A stretch of 64,000 nucleotides of DNA from Odiellus spinosus (Eukaryota > Arthropoda > Arachnida > Opiliones > Phalangiidae). A program made the position numbers and the translations under genes. Within the stretch, counting starts at the first letter, position 1. Every line of letters begins with the position of its first letter. Location of the stretch: NCBI GenBank assembly GCA_963920705.1, contig OY987227.1, forward strand, positions 2,170,001-2,234,000. The letters are read 5' to 3'. Under the pieces are notes generated by a model, which did no database searches, had not been told where the DNA came from, and was given only the letters and a program-made list of their open reading frames with translations. This document shows, one piece after another, positions 51,364 through 63,349 of this stretch.

Positions 51364-53330
51364 CTTAGAAGGTTCTCTTTAAGAATTTAACCACTATTCA
51401 ATCCTTGCCTTTAACGATAGGTCGCCAGCTCAGTTTTAGTTCCAAATGAAGAAATTAATTTTTTCGATAAGGTACACTAGGCTCTTGCGCTTCCCTTTAG
51501 ATCAATTTTTTTCGATCTTTTTGATGAGGCTTAGAATTTGCACCATGCTGATTTTGTACCTTAGACGGTTCTTTTTAAGAATTTAGCCGCGATTCAATCC
51601 TAGCCTTTAACGATAAGTCGCCAGCTCAGTTTTAGTTCCAAACAAAGAAATTATTTTTTTCGGTAAGGTACACTAGGCTCTTGGGCTTCCCTTTAGATCA
51701 ATTTTTTCGATCTTTTTGATGGGGCTTAGAATTTGCACCACGCTGATTTTATAGCTTAGACGGTTCTCTTTAAGAATTTAGCCACTAGTCAATCCTAGCC
51801 TCTTACGAGAAGTCGCCAGCTCAGTTTTAGTTCCAAATAAATAAATTAATTTTTTCGGTATGGTACACTAGGCTCTTGGGCTTCCCTTTAGATAAATTTT
51901 TTTCGATCTTTTTGATGAGGCTTAGAATTTGCATGATGCTGATTTTGTAGCTTAGACGGTTCTCTTTAAGAATTTAGCCACGATTCAATCCTAGACTTTA
52001 ACTATAAGTCGCCAGCTCAGTTTTAGTTCCAAATACATAAATAAATTTTTTTGGTAAGGTACACTATGCTCTTGGGCTTCCCTTTATATAAATTTTTTCG
52101 ATCTTTTTGATGGGGCTTAGAATTTGCACCACACTGCTTTTATAGCTTAGACTGTTCTCTTTAAGAATTTAGCCACTAGTCAATCCTAGCCTCTTACGAG
52201 AAGTCGCCAGCTCAGTTTTAGTTCCAAATAAATAAATTAATTTTTTCGGTAAGGTACACTAGGCTCTTGCGCTTCCCTTTAGATCAAGTTTTTTCGATCT
52301 TTTTGATCAGGCTTAGAATTTGCACCATGCTGATTTTGTACCTTAGACGGTTCTCTTTAAGAATTTAGCCACGATTCAATCCTAGACTTTAACTATAAGT
52401 CGCCAGCTCAGTTTTAGTTCCAAATGACGAAATTAATTTTTTCGGTAAGGTACACTAGGCTCTTGGGCTTCCCTTTAGATCTATTTTTTCGCCCTTTTTT
52501 GATTGGGCTTAGAATTTGCACAATGCTTATTTAGTAGCTTAGACGGTTCTTTTTAAGAATTTAACCACTATTCAATCCTAGCCTTTAACTATAAGTCGCC
52601 AGCTCAGTTTTAGTACCAAATGAAGAAATTAATTTTTTCGGTAAGGTACACTAGGCTCTTGGGCTTCCCTTTAGATCAATTTTTTCGATCTTTTTGATGG
52701 GGCTTAGAATTTGCACCACGCTGCTTTTATAGCTTAGACTGTTCTCTTTAAGAATTTAGCCACTATTCAATCCTAGCCTCTTACGATAAGTCGCCAGCTC
52801 AGTTTTAGTTCCAAATAAATAAATTAATTTTTTCGGTATGGTACACTGGGCTCTTGGGCTTCCCTTTAGATCAATTTTTTTCGATCTTTTTGATGAGGCT
52901 TAGAATTTGCATGATGCTGATTTTGTAGCTTAGACGGTTCTCTTTAAGAATTTAGCCACGATTCAATCCTAGACTTTAACTATAAGTCGCCAGCTCAGTT
53001 TTAGTTCCAAATATATAAATTAATTTTTTCGGTAAGGTACACTAGGCTCTTGCGCTTCCCTTTAGATCAATTTTTTCGATCTTTTTGATGGGCTTAGAAT
53101 TTGCACCCCGCTGATTTTATAGCTTAGACGGTTCTCTTTAAGAATTTAGCCACTATTCAATCCTAGCCAGCGCAGTTTTAGTTCCAAATAAATAAATAAA
53201 TTAATTTTTTCGGTAATGTACACTAGGCTCTTGGGCTTCCCTTTAGATCAATTTTTTCGATCTTTTTAATGGGGCTTAGAATTTGCACCACGCTGCTTTT
53301 ATAGCTTAGACGGTTCTCTTTAAGAATTTA
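51364..53330. repeat. 2,528-bp-offset higher-order block, first copy (about 1.97 kb)
   Basis: Starts in a GCTTAGAAGG monomer and includes CCTTGCC, GATAGGTCGCC, CCAAACAAAG, GAGAAGTCGCC, CCAAATACAT, GATCAAG, CGCCCTTTTTTG (52490), TAGTACC and the 177-bp-type junction (53167). Every marker recurs 2,528 bases later. Confidence 0.86.
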
Positions 53331-53891
53331 ACCACTATTCAATCCTAGCCTTTAACGATAAGTCGCCAGCTCAGTTTTAGTTCCAAACAAAGAAATTATT
53401 TTTTTCGGTAAGGTACACTAGGCTCTTGGGCTTCCCTTTAGATCAATTTTTTCGATCTTTTTGATGGGGCTTAGAATTTGCACCACGCTGATTTTATAGC
53501 TTAGACGGTTCTCTTTAAGAATTTAGCCACTAGTCAATCCTAGCCTCTTACGATAAGTCGCCAGCTCAGTTTTAGTTCCAAATAAATAAATTAATTTTTT
53601 CGGTATGGTACACTAGGCTCTTGGGCTTCCCTTTAGATCAATTTTTTTTCGATCTTTTTGATGAGGCTTAGAATTTGCACCATGCTGATTTTCTACCTTA
53701 GACGGTTCTTTTTAAGAATTTAGCCGCGATTCAATCCTAGTCTTTAACTATAAGTCGCCAGCTCAGTTTTAGTTCCAAATGAAGAAATTAATTTTTTCGG
53801 TAAGGTACACTAGGCTCTTGCGCTTCCCTTTAGATCAATTTTTTCGATCTTTTTGATGGGGCTTAGAATTTGCACCACGCTGCTCTTATAG

Positions 53892-55860
53892 CTTAGAAGG
53901 TTCTCTTTAAGAATTTAACCACTATTCAATCCTTGCCTTTAACGATAGGTCGCCAGCTCAGTTTTAGTTCCAAATGAAGAAATTAATTTTTTCGATAAGG
54001 TACACTAGGCTCTTGCGCTTCCCTTTAGATCAATTTTTTTCGATCTTTTTGATGAGGCTTAGAATTTGCACCATGCTGATTTTGTACCTTAGACGGTTCT
54101 TTTTAAGAATTTAGCCGCGATTCAATCCTAGCCTTTAACGATAAGTCGCCAGCTCAGTTTTAGTTCCAAACAAAGAAATTATTTTTTTCGGTAAGGTACA
54201 CTAGGCTCTTGGGCTTCCCTTTAGATCAATTTTTTCGATCTTTTTGATGGGGCTTAGAATTTGCACCACGCTGATTTTATAGCTTAGACGGTTCTCTTTA
54301 AGAATTTAGCCACTAGTCAATCCTAGCCTCTTACGAGAAGTCGCCAGCTCAGTTTTAGTTCCAAATAAATAAATTAATTTTTTCGGTATGGTACACTAGG
54401 CTCTTGGGCTTCCCTTTAGATAAATTTTTTTCGATCTTTTTGATGAGGCTTAGAATTTGCATGATGCTGATTTTGTAGCTTAGACGGTTCTCTTTAAGAA
54501 TTTAGCCACGATTCAATCCTAGACTTTAACTATAAGTCGCCAGCTCAGTTTTAGTTCCAAATACATAAATAAATTTTTTTGGTAAGGTACACTATGCTCT
54601 TGGGCTTCCCTTTATATAAATTTTTTCGATCTTTTTGATGGGGCTTAGAATTTGCACCACACTGCTTTTATAGCTTAGACTGTTCTCTTTAAGAATTTAG
54701 CCACTATTCAATCCTAGCCTCTTACGATAAGTCGCCAGCTCAGTTTAAGTTCCAAATAAATAAATTAATTTTTTCGGTAAGGTACACTAGGCTCTTGCGC
54801 TTCCCTTTAGATCAAGTTTTTTCGATCTTTTTGATCAGGCTTAGAATTTGCACCATGCTGATTTTGTACCTTAGACGGTTCTCTTTAAGAATTTAGCCAC
54901 GATTCAATCCTAGACTTTAACTATAAGTCGCCAGCTCAGTTTTAGTTCCAAATGACGAAATTAATTTTTTCGGTAAGGTACACTAGGCTCTTGGGCTTCC
55001 CTTTAGATCTATTTTTTCGCCCTTTTTTGATTGGGCTTAGAATTTGCACAATGCTTATTTAGTAGCTTAGACGGTTCTTTTTAAGAATTTAACCACTATT
55101 CAATCCTAGCCTTTAACTATAAGTCGCCAGCTCAGTTTTAGTACCAAATGAAGAAATTAATTTTTTCGGTAAGGTACACTAGGCTCTTGGGCTTCCCTTT
55201 AGATCAATTTTTTCGATCTTTTTGATGGGGCTTAGAATTTGCACCACGCTGCTTTTATAGCTTAGACTGTTCTCTTTAAGAATTTAGCCACTATTCAATC
55301 CTAGCCTCTTACGATAAGTCGCCAGCTCAGTTTTAGTTCCAAATAAATAAATTAATTTTTTCGGTATGGTACACTAGGCTCTTGGGCTTCCCTTTAGATC
55401 AATTTTTTTCGATCTTTTTGATGAGGCTTAGAATTTGCATGATGCTGATTTTGTAGCTTAGACGGTTCTCTTTAAGAATTTAGCCACGATTCAATCCTAG
55501 ACTTTAACTATAAGTCGCCAGCTCAGTTTTAGTTCCAAATATATAAATTAATTTTTTCGGTAAGGTACACTAGGCTCTTGCGCTTCCCTTTAGATCAATT
55601 TTTTCGATCTTTTTGATGGGCTTAGAATTTGCACCCCGCTGATTTTATAGCTTAGACGGTTCTCTTTAAGAATTTAGCCACTATTCAATCCTAGCCAGCG
55701 CAGTTTTAGTTCCAAATAAATAAATAAATTAATTTTTTCGGTAATGTACACTAGGCTCTTGGGCTTCCCTTTAGATCAATTTTTTCGATCTTTTTAATGG
55801 GGCTTAGAATTTGCACCACGCTGCTTTTATAGCTTAGACGGTTCTCTTTAAGAATTTAAC
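53892..55860. repeat. 2,528-bp-offset higher-order block, second copy (about 1.97 kb)
   Basis: Copy of 51364-53330, checked at GTCGCC after GATAG (51421 and 53949), at CGCCC (52490 and 55018) and at CCAGCGCAG (53167 and 55695). Local differences include CACTAGTCAATCC with GAGAAGTCGCC in the first copy (about 52175-52205) against CACTATTCAATCC with GATAAGTCGCC here, which could reflect gene conversion. Confidence 0.86.
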
Positions 55861-55959
55861 CACTCTTCAATCCTAGCCTTTAACGGTAAGTCGCCAGCTT
55901 CTTAAAGACGGTTCTCTTTAAGAATTTAACCACTATTCGGTCCTAGCCTTTAACGATAA

Positions 55960-56960
55960 GTCGCCAGCTCAGTTTTAGTTCCAAATGAAGAAATTAATTT
56001 TTTCGGTAAGGTACACTAGGCTCTTGGGCTTCCCTTTAGATCAATTTTTTCGATCTTTTTGATGGGGCTAAGAATTTACACAATGCTTATTTTGTAGCTT
56101 AGACGGTTCTCTTTAAGTATTTAGCCACTATTCAATCCTAGCCTTTAACGATAAGTCGCCAGCTCAGTTTTAGTTCCAAATAAATAAATAAATTTTTTCG
56201 GTATGGTACACTAGGCTCTTGGGCTTCCCTTTAGATCAATTTTTTTCGATCTTTTTAATGAGGCTTAGAATTTGCAACATGCTGATTTTGTAGCTTAGAC
56301 GGTTCTCTTTAAGAATTTAGCCACGATTCAATCCTAGACTTTAACTATAAGTCGCCAGCTCAGTTTTAGTTCCAAATGAAGAAATTAATTTTTTCGGTAA
56401 GGTACATTAGGCTCTTGGGCTTCCCTTTAGATCAATTTTTTCGATCTTTTTAATGGGGCTTAGAATTTGCACCACGCTGCTTTTATAGCTTAGACGGTTC
56501 TCTTTAAGAATTTAACCACTCTTCAATCCTAGCCTTTAACGATAAGTCGCCAGCTTCTTAAAGACGGTTCTCTTTAAGAATTTAACCACTATTCAGTCCT
56601 AGCCTTTAACGATAAGTCGCCAGCTCAGTTTTAGTTCCAAATGAAGAAATTAATTTTTTCGGTAAGGTACACTAGGCTCTTGGGCTTCCCTTTAGGTCAA
56701 TTTTTTCGATCTTTTTGATGGGGCTTAGAATTTACACAATATTTATTTTGTAGCTTAGACGGTTCTCTTTAAGAATTTAGCCACTATTCAATCCTAGCCT
56801 TTAACGATAAGTCGCCAGCTCAGTTTTAGTTCCCAATAAATAAATTTTTTCGGTATGGTACACTAGGCTCTTGGGCTTCCCTTTAGATCAATTTTTTTCG
56901 ATCATTTTGATGAGGCTTAGAATTTAGACCATGCTGATTTTGTAGCTTAGACGGTTCTCT
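55960..56960. repeat. 1,435-bp-offset block, first copy
   Basis: Carries GGGGCTAAGAATTTACAC (about 56063), a 70-bp monomer at 56546-56615, CAATATTTATTTTG, TTCCCAATAAATAAATTTT and AATTTAGACCATG. Another 70-bp monomer at 55890-55959 lies just upstream of the block. Confidence 0.8.
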
Positions 56961-57394
56961 TTAAGAATTTAGCCACTATTCAATCCTAGCCTTTAACGAG
57001 AAGTCGCCAGCTCAGTTTTAGTTCCAAATAAATAAATAAATTTTTTCGGTATGGTACACTAGGCTCTTGGGCTTCCCTTTAGATCAATTTTTTTCGATCT
57101 TTTTAATGAGGCTTAGAATTTGCACAATGCTTATTTTGTAGCTTAGACGGTTCTCTTTAAGAATTTAGCCACTATTCAATCCTAGCCTTTAACGATAAGT
57201 CGCCAGCTCAGTTTTAGTTCCAAATAAATAAATAAATTTTTTCGGTATGGTACACTAGGCTCTTGGGCTTCCCTTTAGATCAATTTTTTTCGATCTTTTT
57301 AATGAGGCTTAGAATTTGCACCATGCTGATTTTGTAGCTTAGACGGTTCTCTTTAAGAATTTAGCCACGATTCAATCCTAGACTTTAACTATAA

Positions 57395-58395
57395 GTCGCC
57401 AGCTCAGTTTTAGTTCCAAATGAAGAAATTAATTTTTTCGGTAAGGTACACTAGGCTCTTGGGCTTCCCTTTAGATCAATTTTTTCGATCTTTTTGATGG
57501 GGCTAAGAAATTACACAATGCTTATTTTGTAGCTTAGACGGTTCTCTTTAAGAATTTAGCCACTATTCAATCCTAGCCTTTAACGATAAGTCAGCAGCTC
57601 AGTTTTAGTTCCAAATAAATAAATAAATTTTTTCGGTATGGTACACTAGGCTCTTGGGCTTCCCTTTAGATCAATTTTTTTCGATCTTTTTAATGAGGCT
57701 TAGAATTTGCAACATGCTGATTTTGTAGCTTAGACGGTTCTCTTTAAGAATTTAGCCACGATTCAATCCTAGACTTTAACTATAAGTCGCCAGCTCAGTT
57801 TTAGTTCCAAATGAAGAAATTAATTTTTTCGGTAAGGTACACTAGGCTCTTGGGCTTCCCTTTAGATCAATTTTTTCGATCTTTTTAATGGGGCTTAGAA
57901 TTTGCACCACGCTGCTTTTATAGCTTAGACGGTTCTCTTTAAGAATTTAACCACTCTTCAATCCTAGCCTTTAACGATAAGTCGCCAGCTTCTTAAAGAC
58001 GGTTCTCTTTAAGAATTTAACCACTATTCAGTCCTAGCCTTTAACGATAAGTCGCCAGCTCAGTTTTAGTTCCAAATGAAGAAATTAATTTTTTCGGTAA
58101 GGTACACTAGGCTCTTGGGCTTCCCTTTAGGTCAATTTTTTCGATCTTTTAGATGGGGCTTAGAATTTACTCAATATTTATTTTGTAGCTTAGACGGTTC
58201 TCTTTAAGAATTTAGCCACTATTCAATCCTAGCCTTTAACGATAAGTCGCCAGCTCAGTTTTAGTTCCCAATAAATAAATTTTTTCGGTATGGTACACTA
58301 GGCTCTTGGGCTTCCCTTTAGATCAATTTTTTTCGATCATTTTGATGAGGCTTAGAATTTAGACCATTCTGATTTTGTAGCTTAGACGGTTCTCT
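57395..58395. repeat. 1,435-bp-offset block, second copy
   Basis: Copy of 55960-56960, with a 70-bp monomer at 57981-58050. It has scattered single-base differences: AAGAAATTACAC, TACTCAATATTT, and AGACCATTCTG. Confidence 0.8.
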
Positions 58396-58825
58396 TAAGA
58401 ATTTAGCCACGATTCAATCCTAGACTTTAACTATAAGTCGCCAGCTCAGTTTTAGTTCCAAATAAAAAAATTATTTTTTTCGGTAAGGTACACTAGGCTC
58501 TTGGGCTTCCCTTTAGATCAATTTTTTCGATCTTTTTGATGGGCTTAGAATTTGCACCCCGCTGATTTTATAGCTTAGACGGTTCTCTTTAAGAATTTAG
58601 CCACTAATCAATCCTAGCCTTTAACGATAAGTCGCCAGCGCAGTTTTAGTTCCAAATAAATAAATTAATTTTTTCGGTAATGTACACTAGGCTCTTGCGC
58701 TTCCCTTTAGATCAATTTTTTCGATATTTTTGATGGGGCTTAGAATTTGCACCACGCTGCTTTTATAGCTTAGACGGTTCTCTTTAAGAATTTAACCACT
58801 CTTCAATCCTAGCCTTTAACGATAA

Positions 58826-58965
58826 GTCGCCAGCTTCTTAAAGACGGTTCTCTTTAAGAATTTAACAACTATTCAGTCCTAGCCTTTAACGATAAGTCGC
58901 CAGCTTCTTAAAGACGGTGCTCTTTAAGAATTTAACCACTATTCGGTCCTAGCCTTTAACGATAA
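58826..58965. repeat. Two tandem 70-bp deleted monomers
   Basis: Short units start at 58826 and 58896, and both joints read CTTCTTAAAG. The first unit has the variant TTAACAACTATTC and the second has GACGGTGCTC. Confidence 0.86.
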
Positions 58966-59746
58966 GTCGCCAGCTCAGTTTTAGTTCCAAATGACGAAAT
59001 TAATTTTTTCGGTAAGGTACACTAGGCTCTTGGTATTCCCTTTAGATCAATATTTTTCGATCTTTTTGATGAGGCTTAGAATTTGCACCATGCTGATTTT
59101 GTAGCTTAGACGTTTCTCTTTAAGAATTTAGCCACGATTCAATCCTAGACTTTAACTATAAGTCGCCAGCTCAGTTTTAGTTCCAAATGAAGAAATTAAT
59201 TTTTTCGGTAATGTACACTAGGCTCTTGCGCTTCCCTTTAGCTCAAATTTTTCGATCTTTTTGATGGGGCTTAGAATTTGCAACACGCTGATTTTATAGC
59301 TTAGAAGGTTCTCTTTAAGAATTTAGCAACTATTCAATCCTAGTCTTTAACGATAAGTCGCCAGCTCAGTTTTAGTTCCAAATGAAGAAATTAATTTTTT
59401 CGGTATGGTACACTAAGCTCTTGGGCTTCCCTTTAGATCAATTTTTTCGATATTTTTGATGGGGCTTAGAATTTGCACCACGCTGCTTTTATAGCTTAGA
59501 CGGTTCTCTTTAAGAATTTAACCACTATTCAATCCTAGCCTTTAACGATAAGTCGCCAGCTCAGTTTTAGTTCCAACTGAAGTAATTAATTTTTTCGGTA
59601 AGGTACACTAGGCTCTTGAGCTTCCCTTTAGATCAATTTTTTCGATCTTTTTAATGGGGCTTAGAATTTGCACCACGCTGCTTTTATAGCTTAGACGGTT
59701 CTCTTTAAGAATTTAACCACTCTTCAATCCTAGCCTTTAACGATAA

Positions 59747-59886
59747 GTCGCCAGCTTCTTAAAGACGGTTCTCTTTAAGAATTTAACCACTATTCAGTCC
59801 TAGCCTTTAACGATAAGTCGCCAGCTTCTTAAAGACGGTTCTCATTAAGAATTTAACCACTATTCGGTCCTCGCCTTTAACGATAA
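59747..59886. repeat. Two tandem 70-bp deleted monomers
   Basis: Short units start at 59747 and 59817. The second has GTTCTCATTAAG and GGTCCTCGCC variants. This is the last such group in the window. Confidence 0.86.
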
Positions 59887-61999
59887 GTCGCCAGCTCAGT
59901 TTTAGTTCCAAATGAAGAAATTAATTTTTTCGGTAAGGTACACTAGGCTCTTGGGCTTCCCTTTAGGTCAATTTTTTCGATCTTTTTGATGGGGCTTAGA
60001 ATTTACACAATGCTTATTTTGTAGCTTAGACGGTTCTCTTTAAGAATTTAGCCACTATTCAATCCTAGCCTTTAACGATAAGTCGCCAGCTCAGTTTTAG
60101 TTCCAAATAAATAAATAAATTTTTTCGGTATGGTACACTAGGCTCTTGGGCTTCCCTTTAGATCAATTTTTTTTTCGATCTTTTTGATAAGGCTTAGAAT
60201 TTGCACCATGCTGATTTTGTAGCTTAGACGTTTCTCTTTAAGAATTTAGCCACGATTCAATCCTAGACTTTAACTATAAGTCGCCAGCTCAGTTTTAGTT
60301 CCAAATGAAGAAATTAATTTTTTCGGTAAGGTACACTAGGCTCTTGGGCTTCCCTTTAGATCTATTTTTTCGCCCTTTTTTGATTGGGCTTAGAATTTGC
60401 ACAATGCTTATTTAGTAGCTTAGATGGTTCTTTTTAAGAATTTAGCCACGATTTAATCCTAGTCTTTAACTATAAGTCGCCAGCTCAGTTTTAGTTCCAA
60501 ATAAATAAATTAATTTTTTCGGAAAGGTACACTAGGCTCTTGCGCTTCCCTTTAGATCAATTTTTTCGATCTTTTTGATGGGGCTTAGAATTTGCAAAAC
60601 GCTGATTTTATAGCTTATAAGGTTCTCTTTAAGAATTTAGCAACTATTCAATCCTTATCGTTAACGATAAGTCGCCAGCTCAGTTTTAGTTCCAAATGAA
60701 GAAATTAATTTTTTCGGTATGGTACACTAGGCTCTTGGGCTTCCCTTTAGATCAATTTTTTTGATCTTTTTGATGAGGGTTAGAATTTGCACCATGCTGA
60801 TTTTGTAGCTTAGACGGTTCTCTTTAAGAATTTAGCCACTATTCAATCCTAGCCTTTAACGACAAGTCGCCAGCTCAGTTTTAGTTCCAAATAAATAAAT
60901 AAATTTTTCGGTATGGTACACTAGGCTCTTGGGCTTCCCTTTAGATCAATTTTTTCGATCTTTTTGATGGGCTTAGAATTTGCACCACACTGCTTTTATA
61001 GCTTAGACTGTTCTCTTTAAGAATTTAACCACTATTCAATCCTAGCCTTTAACGATAAGTCGCCAGCTCAGTTTTAGTTCCAAATAAATAAATTAATTTT
61101 TTCGGTAAGGTACACTAGGCTCTTGCGCTTCCCTTTAGCTCAAATTTTTCGATCTTTTTGATGGGGCTTAGAATTTGCAACACGCTGATTTTATAGCTTA
61201 GAAGGTTCTCTTTAAGAATTTAGCAACTATTCAATCCTAGGCTCTAACGATAAGTCGCCAGCTCAGTTTTAGTTCCAAATGAAGAAATTAATTTTTTCGG
61301 TATGGTACACTAGGCTCTTGGGCTTCCCTTTAGATCAATTTTTTTGATCTTTTTGATGAGGGTTAGAATTTGCACCATGCTGATTTTGTAGCTTAGACGG
61401 TTCTCTTTAAGAATTTAGCCACGATTCAATCCTAGACTTTAACTATAAGTCGCCAGCTCAGTTTTAGTTCCAAATGAAGAAATTAATTTTTTCGGTAAGG
61501 TACACTAGGCTCTTGGGCTTCCCTTTAGATCAATTTTTTCGCCCTTTTTTGATTGGGCTTAGAATTTGCACAATGCTTATTTAGTAGCTTAGACGGTTCT
61601 TTTTAAGAATTTAGCCACGATTCAATCCTAGTCTTTAACTATAAGTCGCCAGCTCACTTTTAGTTCCAAATAAATAAATAAATTTTTTCGGTAAGGTACA
61701 CTAGGCTCTTGCGCTTCCCTTTAGATCAATTTTTTCGATCTTTTTGATGGGCTTAGAATTTGCACCACACTGCTTTTATAGCTTAGACTGTTCTCTTTAA
61801 GAATTTAACCACTATTCAATCCTAGCCTTTAACGATAAGTCGCCAGCTCAGTTTTAGTTCCAAATGAAGAAATTAATTTTTTCGGTATGGTACACTAAGC
61901 TCTTGGGCTTCCCTTTAGATCAATTTTTTCAATATTTTTGATGGGGCTTAGAATTGCACCACGCTGCTTTTATAGCTTAGACGGTTCTCTTTAAGAATT

Positions 62000-62650
62000 T
62001 AACCACTATTCAATCCTAGCCTTTAACGATAAGTCGCCAGCTCAGTTTTAGTTCCAAATAAATAAATTAATTTTTTCGGTAAGGTACACTAGGCTCTTGC
62101 GCTTCCCTTTAGATCAATTTTTTCGATCTTTTTGATGGGGCTTAGAATTTGCACCACGTTGCTTTTATAGCTTAGACGGTTCTCTTTATGAATTTAACCA
62201 CTATTCAATCCTAGCCTTTAACGATAAGTCGCCAGCTCAGTTTTTGTTCCAGATGTAGAAATTAATTTTTTCGGTAATGTACACTAGGCTCTTGCGCTTC
62301 CCTTTAGCTCAAATTTTTCAATCTTTTTGATGGGGCTTAGAATTTGCAACACGCTGATTTTATAGCTTAGAAGGTTCTCTTTAAGAATTTAGCAACTATT
62401 CAATCCTAGTCTTTAACGATAAGTCGCCAGCTCAGTTTTAGTTCCAAATGAAGAAATTAATTTTTTCGGTATGGTACACTAAGCTCTTGGGCTTCCCTTT
62501 AGATCAATTTTTTCGATATTTTTGATGGGGCTTAGAATTTGCACCACGCTGCTTTTATAGCTTAGACGGTTCTCTTTAAGAATTTAACCACTATTCAATC
62601 CTAGCCTTTAACGATAAGTCGCCAGCTCAGTTTTAGTTCCAACTGAAGTA
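62000..62650. repeat. 1,350-bp-offset block, first copy
   Basis: Marked by TTTTTGTTCCAGATGTAG and the GCTTAGAAGG monomer. It recurs 1,350 bases later, with AGATGTAG at 62251 and 63601. The same marker set also occurs near 26500, 35100, 36060 and 36840, so this is a widely copied block. Confidence 0.76.
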
Positions 62651-63349
62651 ATTAATTTTTTCGGTAAGGTACACTAGGCTCTTGGGCTTCCCTTTAGATC
62701 AATTTTTTCGATATTTTTGATGGGGCTTAGAATTTGCACCACGCTGCTTTTATAGCTTAGACGGTTCTCTTTAAGAATTTAACCACTATTCCATCCTAGC
62801 CTTTAACGATAAGTCGCCAGCTCAGTTTTAGTTCCAACTGAAGTAAGGTACACTAGGCTCTTGCGCTTCCCTTTAGATCAATTTTTTCGATTTTTTTGAT
62901 GGGGCTTAGAATTTGCAACACGCTGATTTTATAGCTTAGAAGGTTTTCTTTAAGAATTTAGCAACTATTCAATCCTAGTCTTTAACGATAAGTCGCCAGC
63001 TCAGTTTTAGTTCCAAATGAAGAAATTAATTTTTTCGGTATGGTACACTAAGCTCTTGGGCTTCCCTTTAGATCTATTTTTTTGATCTTTTTGATGAGGG
63101 TTAGAATTTGCACCATGCTGATTTTGTAGCTTAGACGGTTCTCTTTAAGAATTTAGCCACGATTCAATCCTATACTTTAACTATAAGTCGCCAGCTCAGT
63201 TTTAGTTCCAAATGAAGAAATTAATTTTTTCGGTAAGGTACACTAGGCTCTTGGGCTTCCCTTTAGATCTATTTTTTCGCCCTTTTTTGATTGGGCTTAG
63301 AATTTGCACAATGCTTATTTAGTAGCTTAGACGGTTCTCTTTAAGAATT

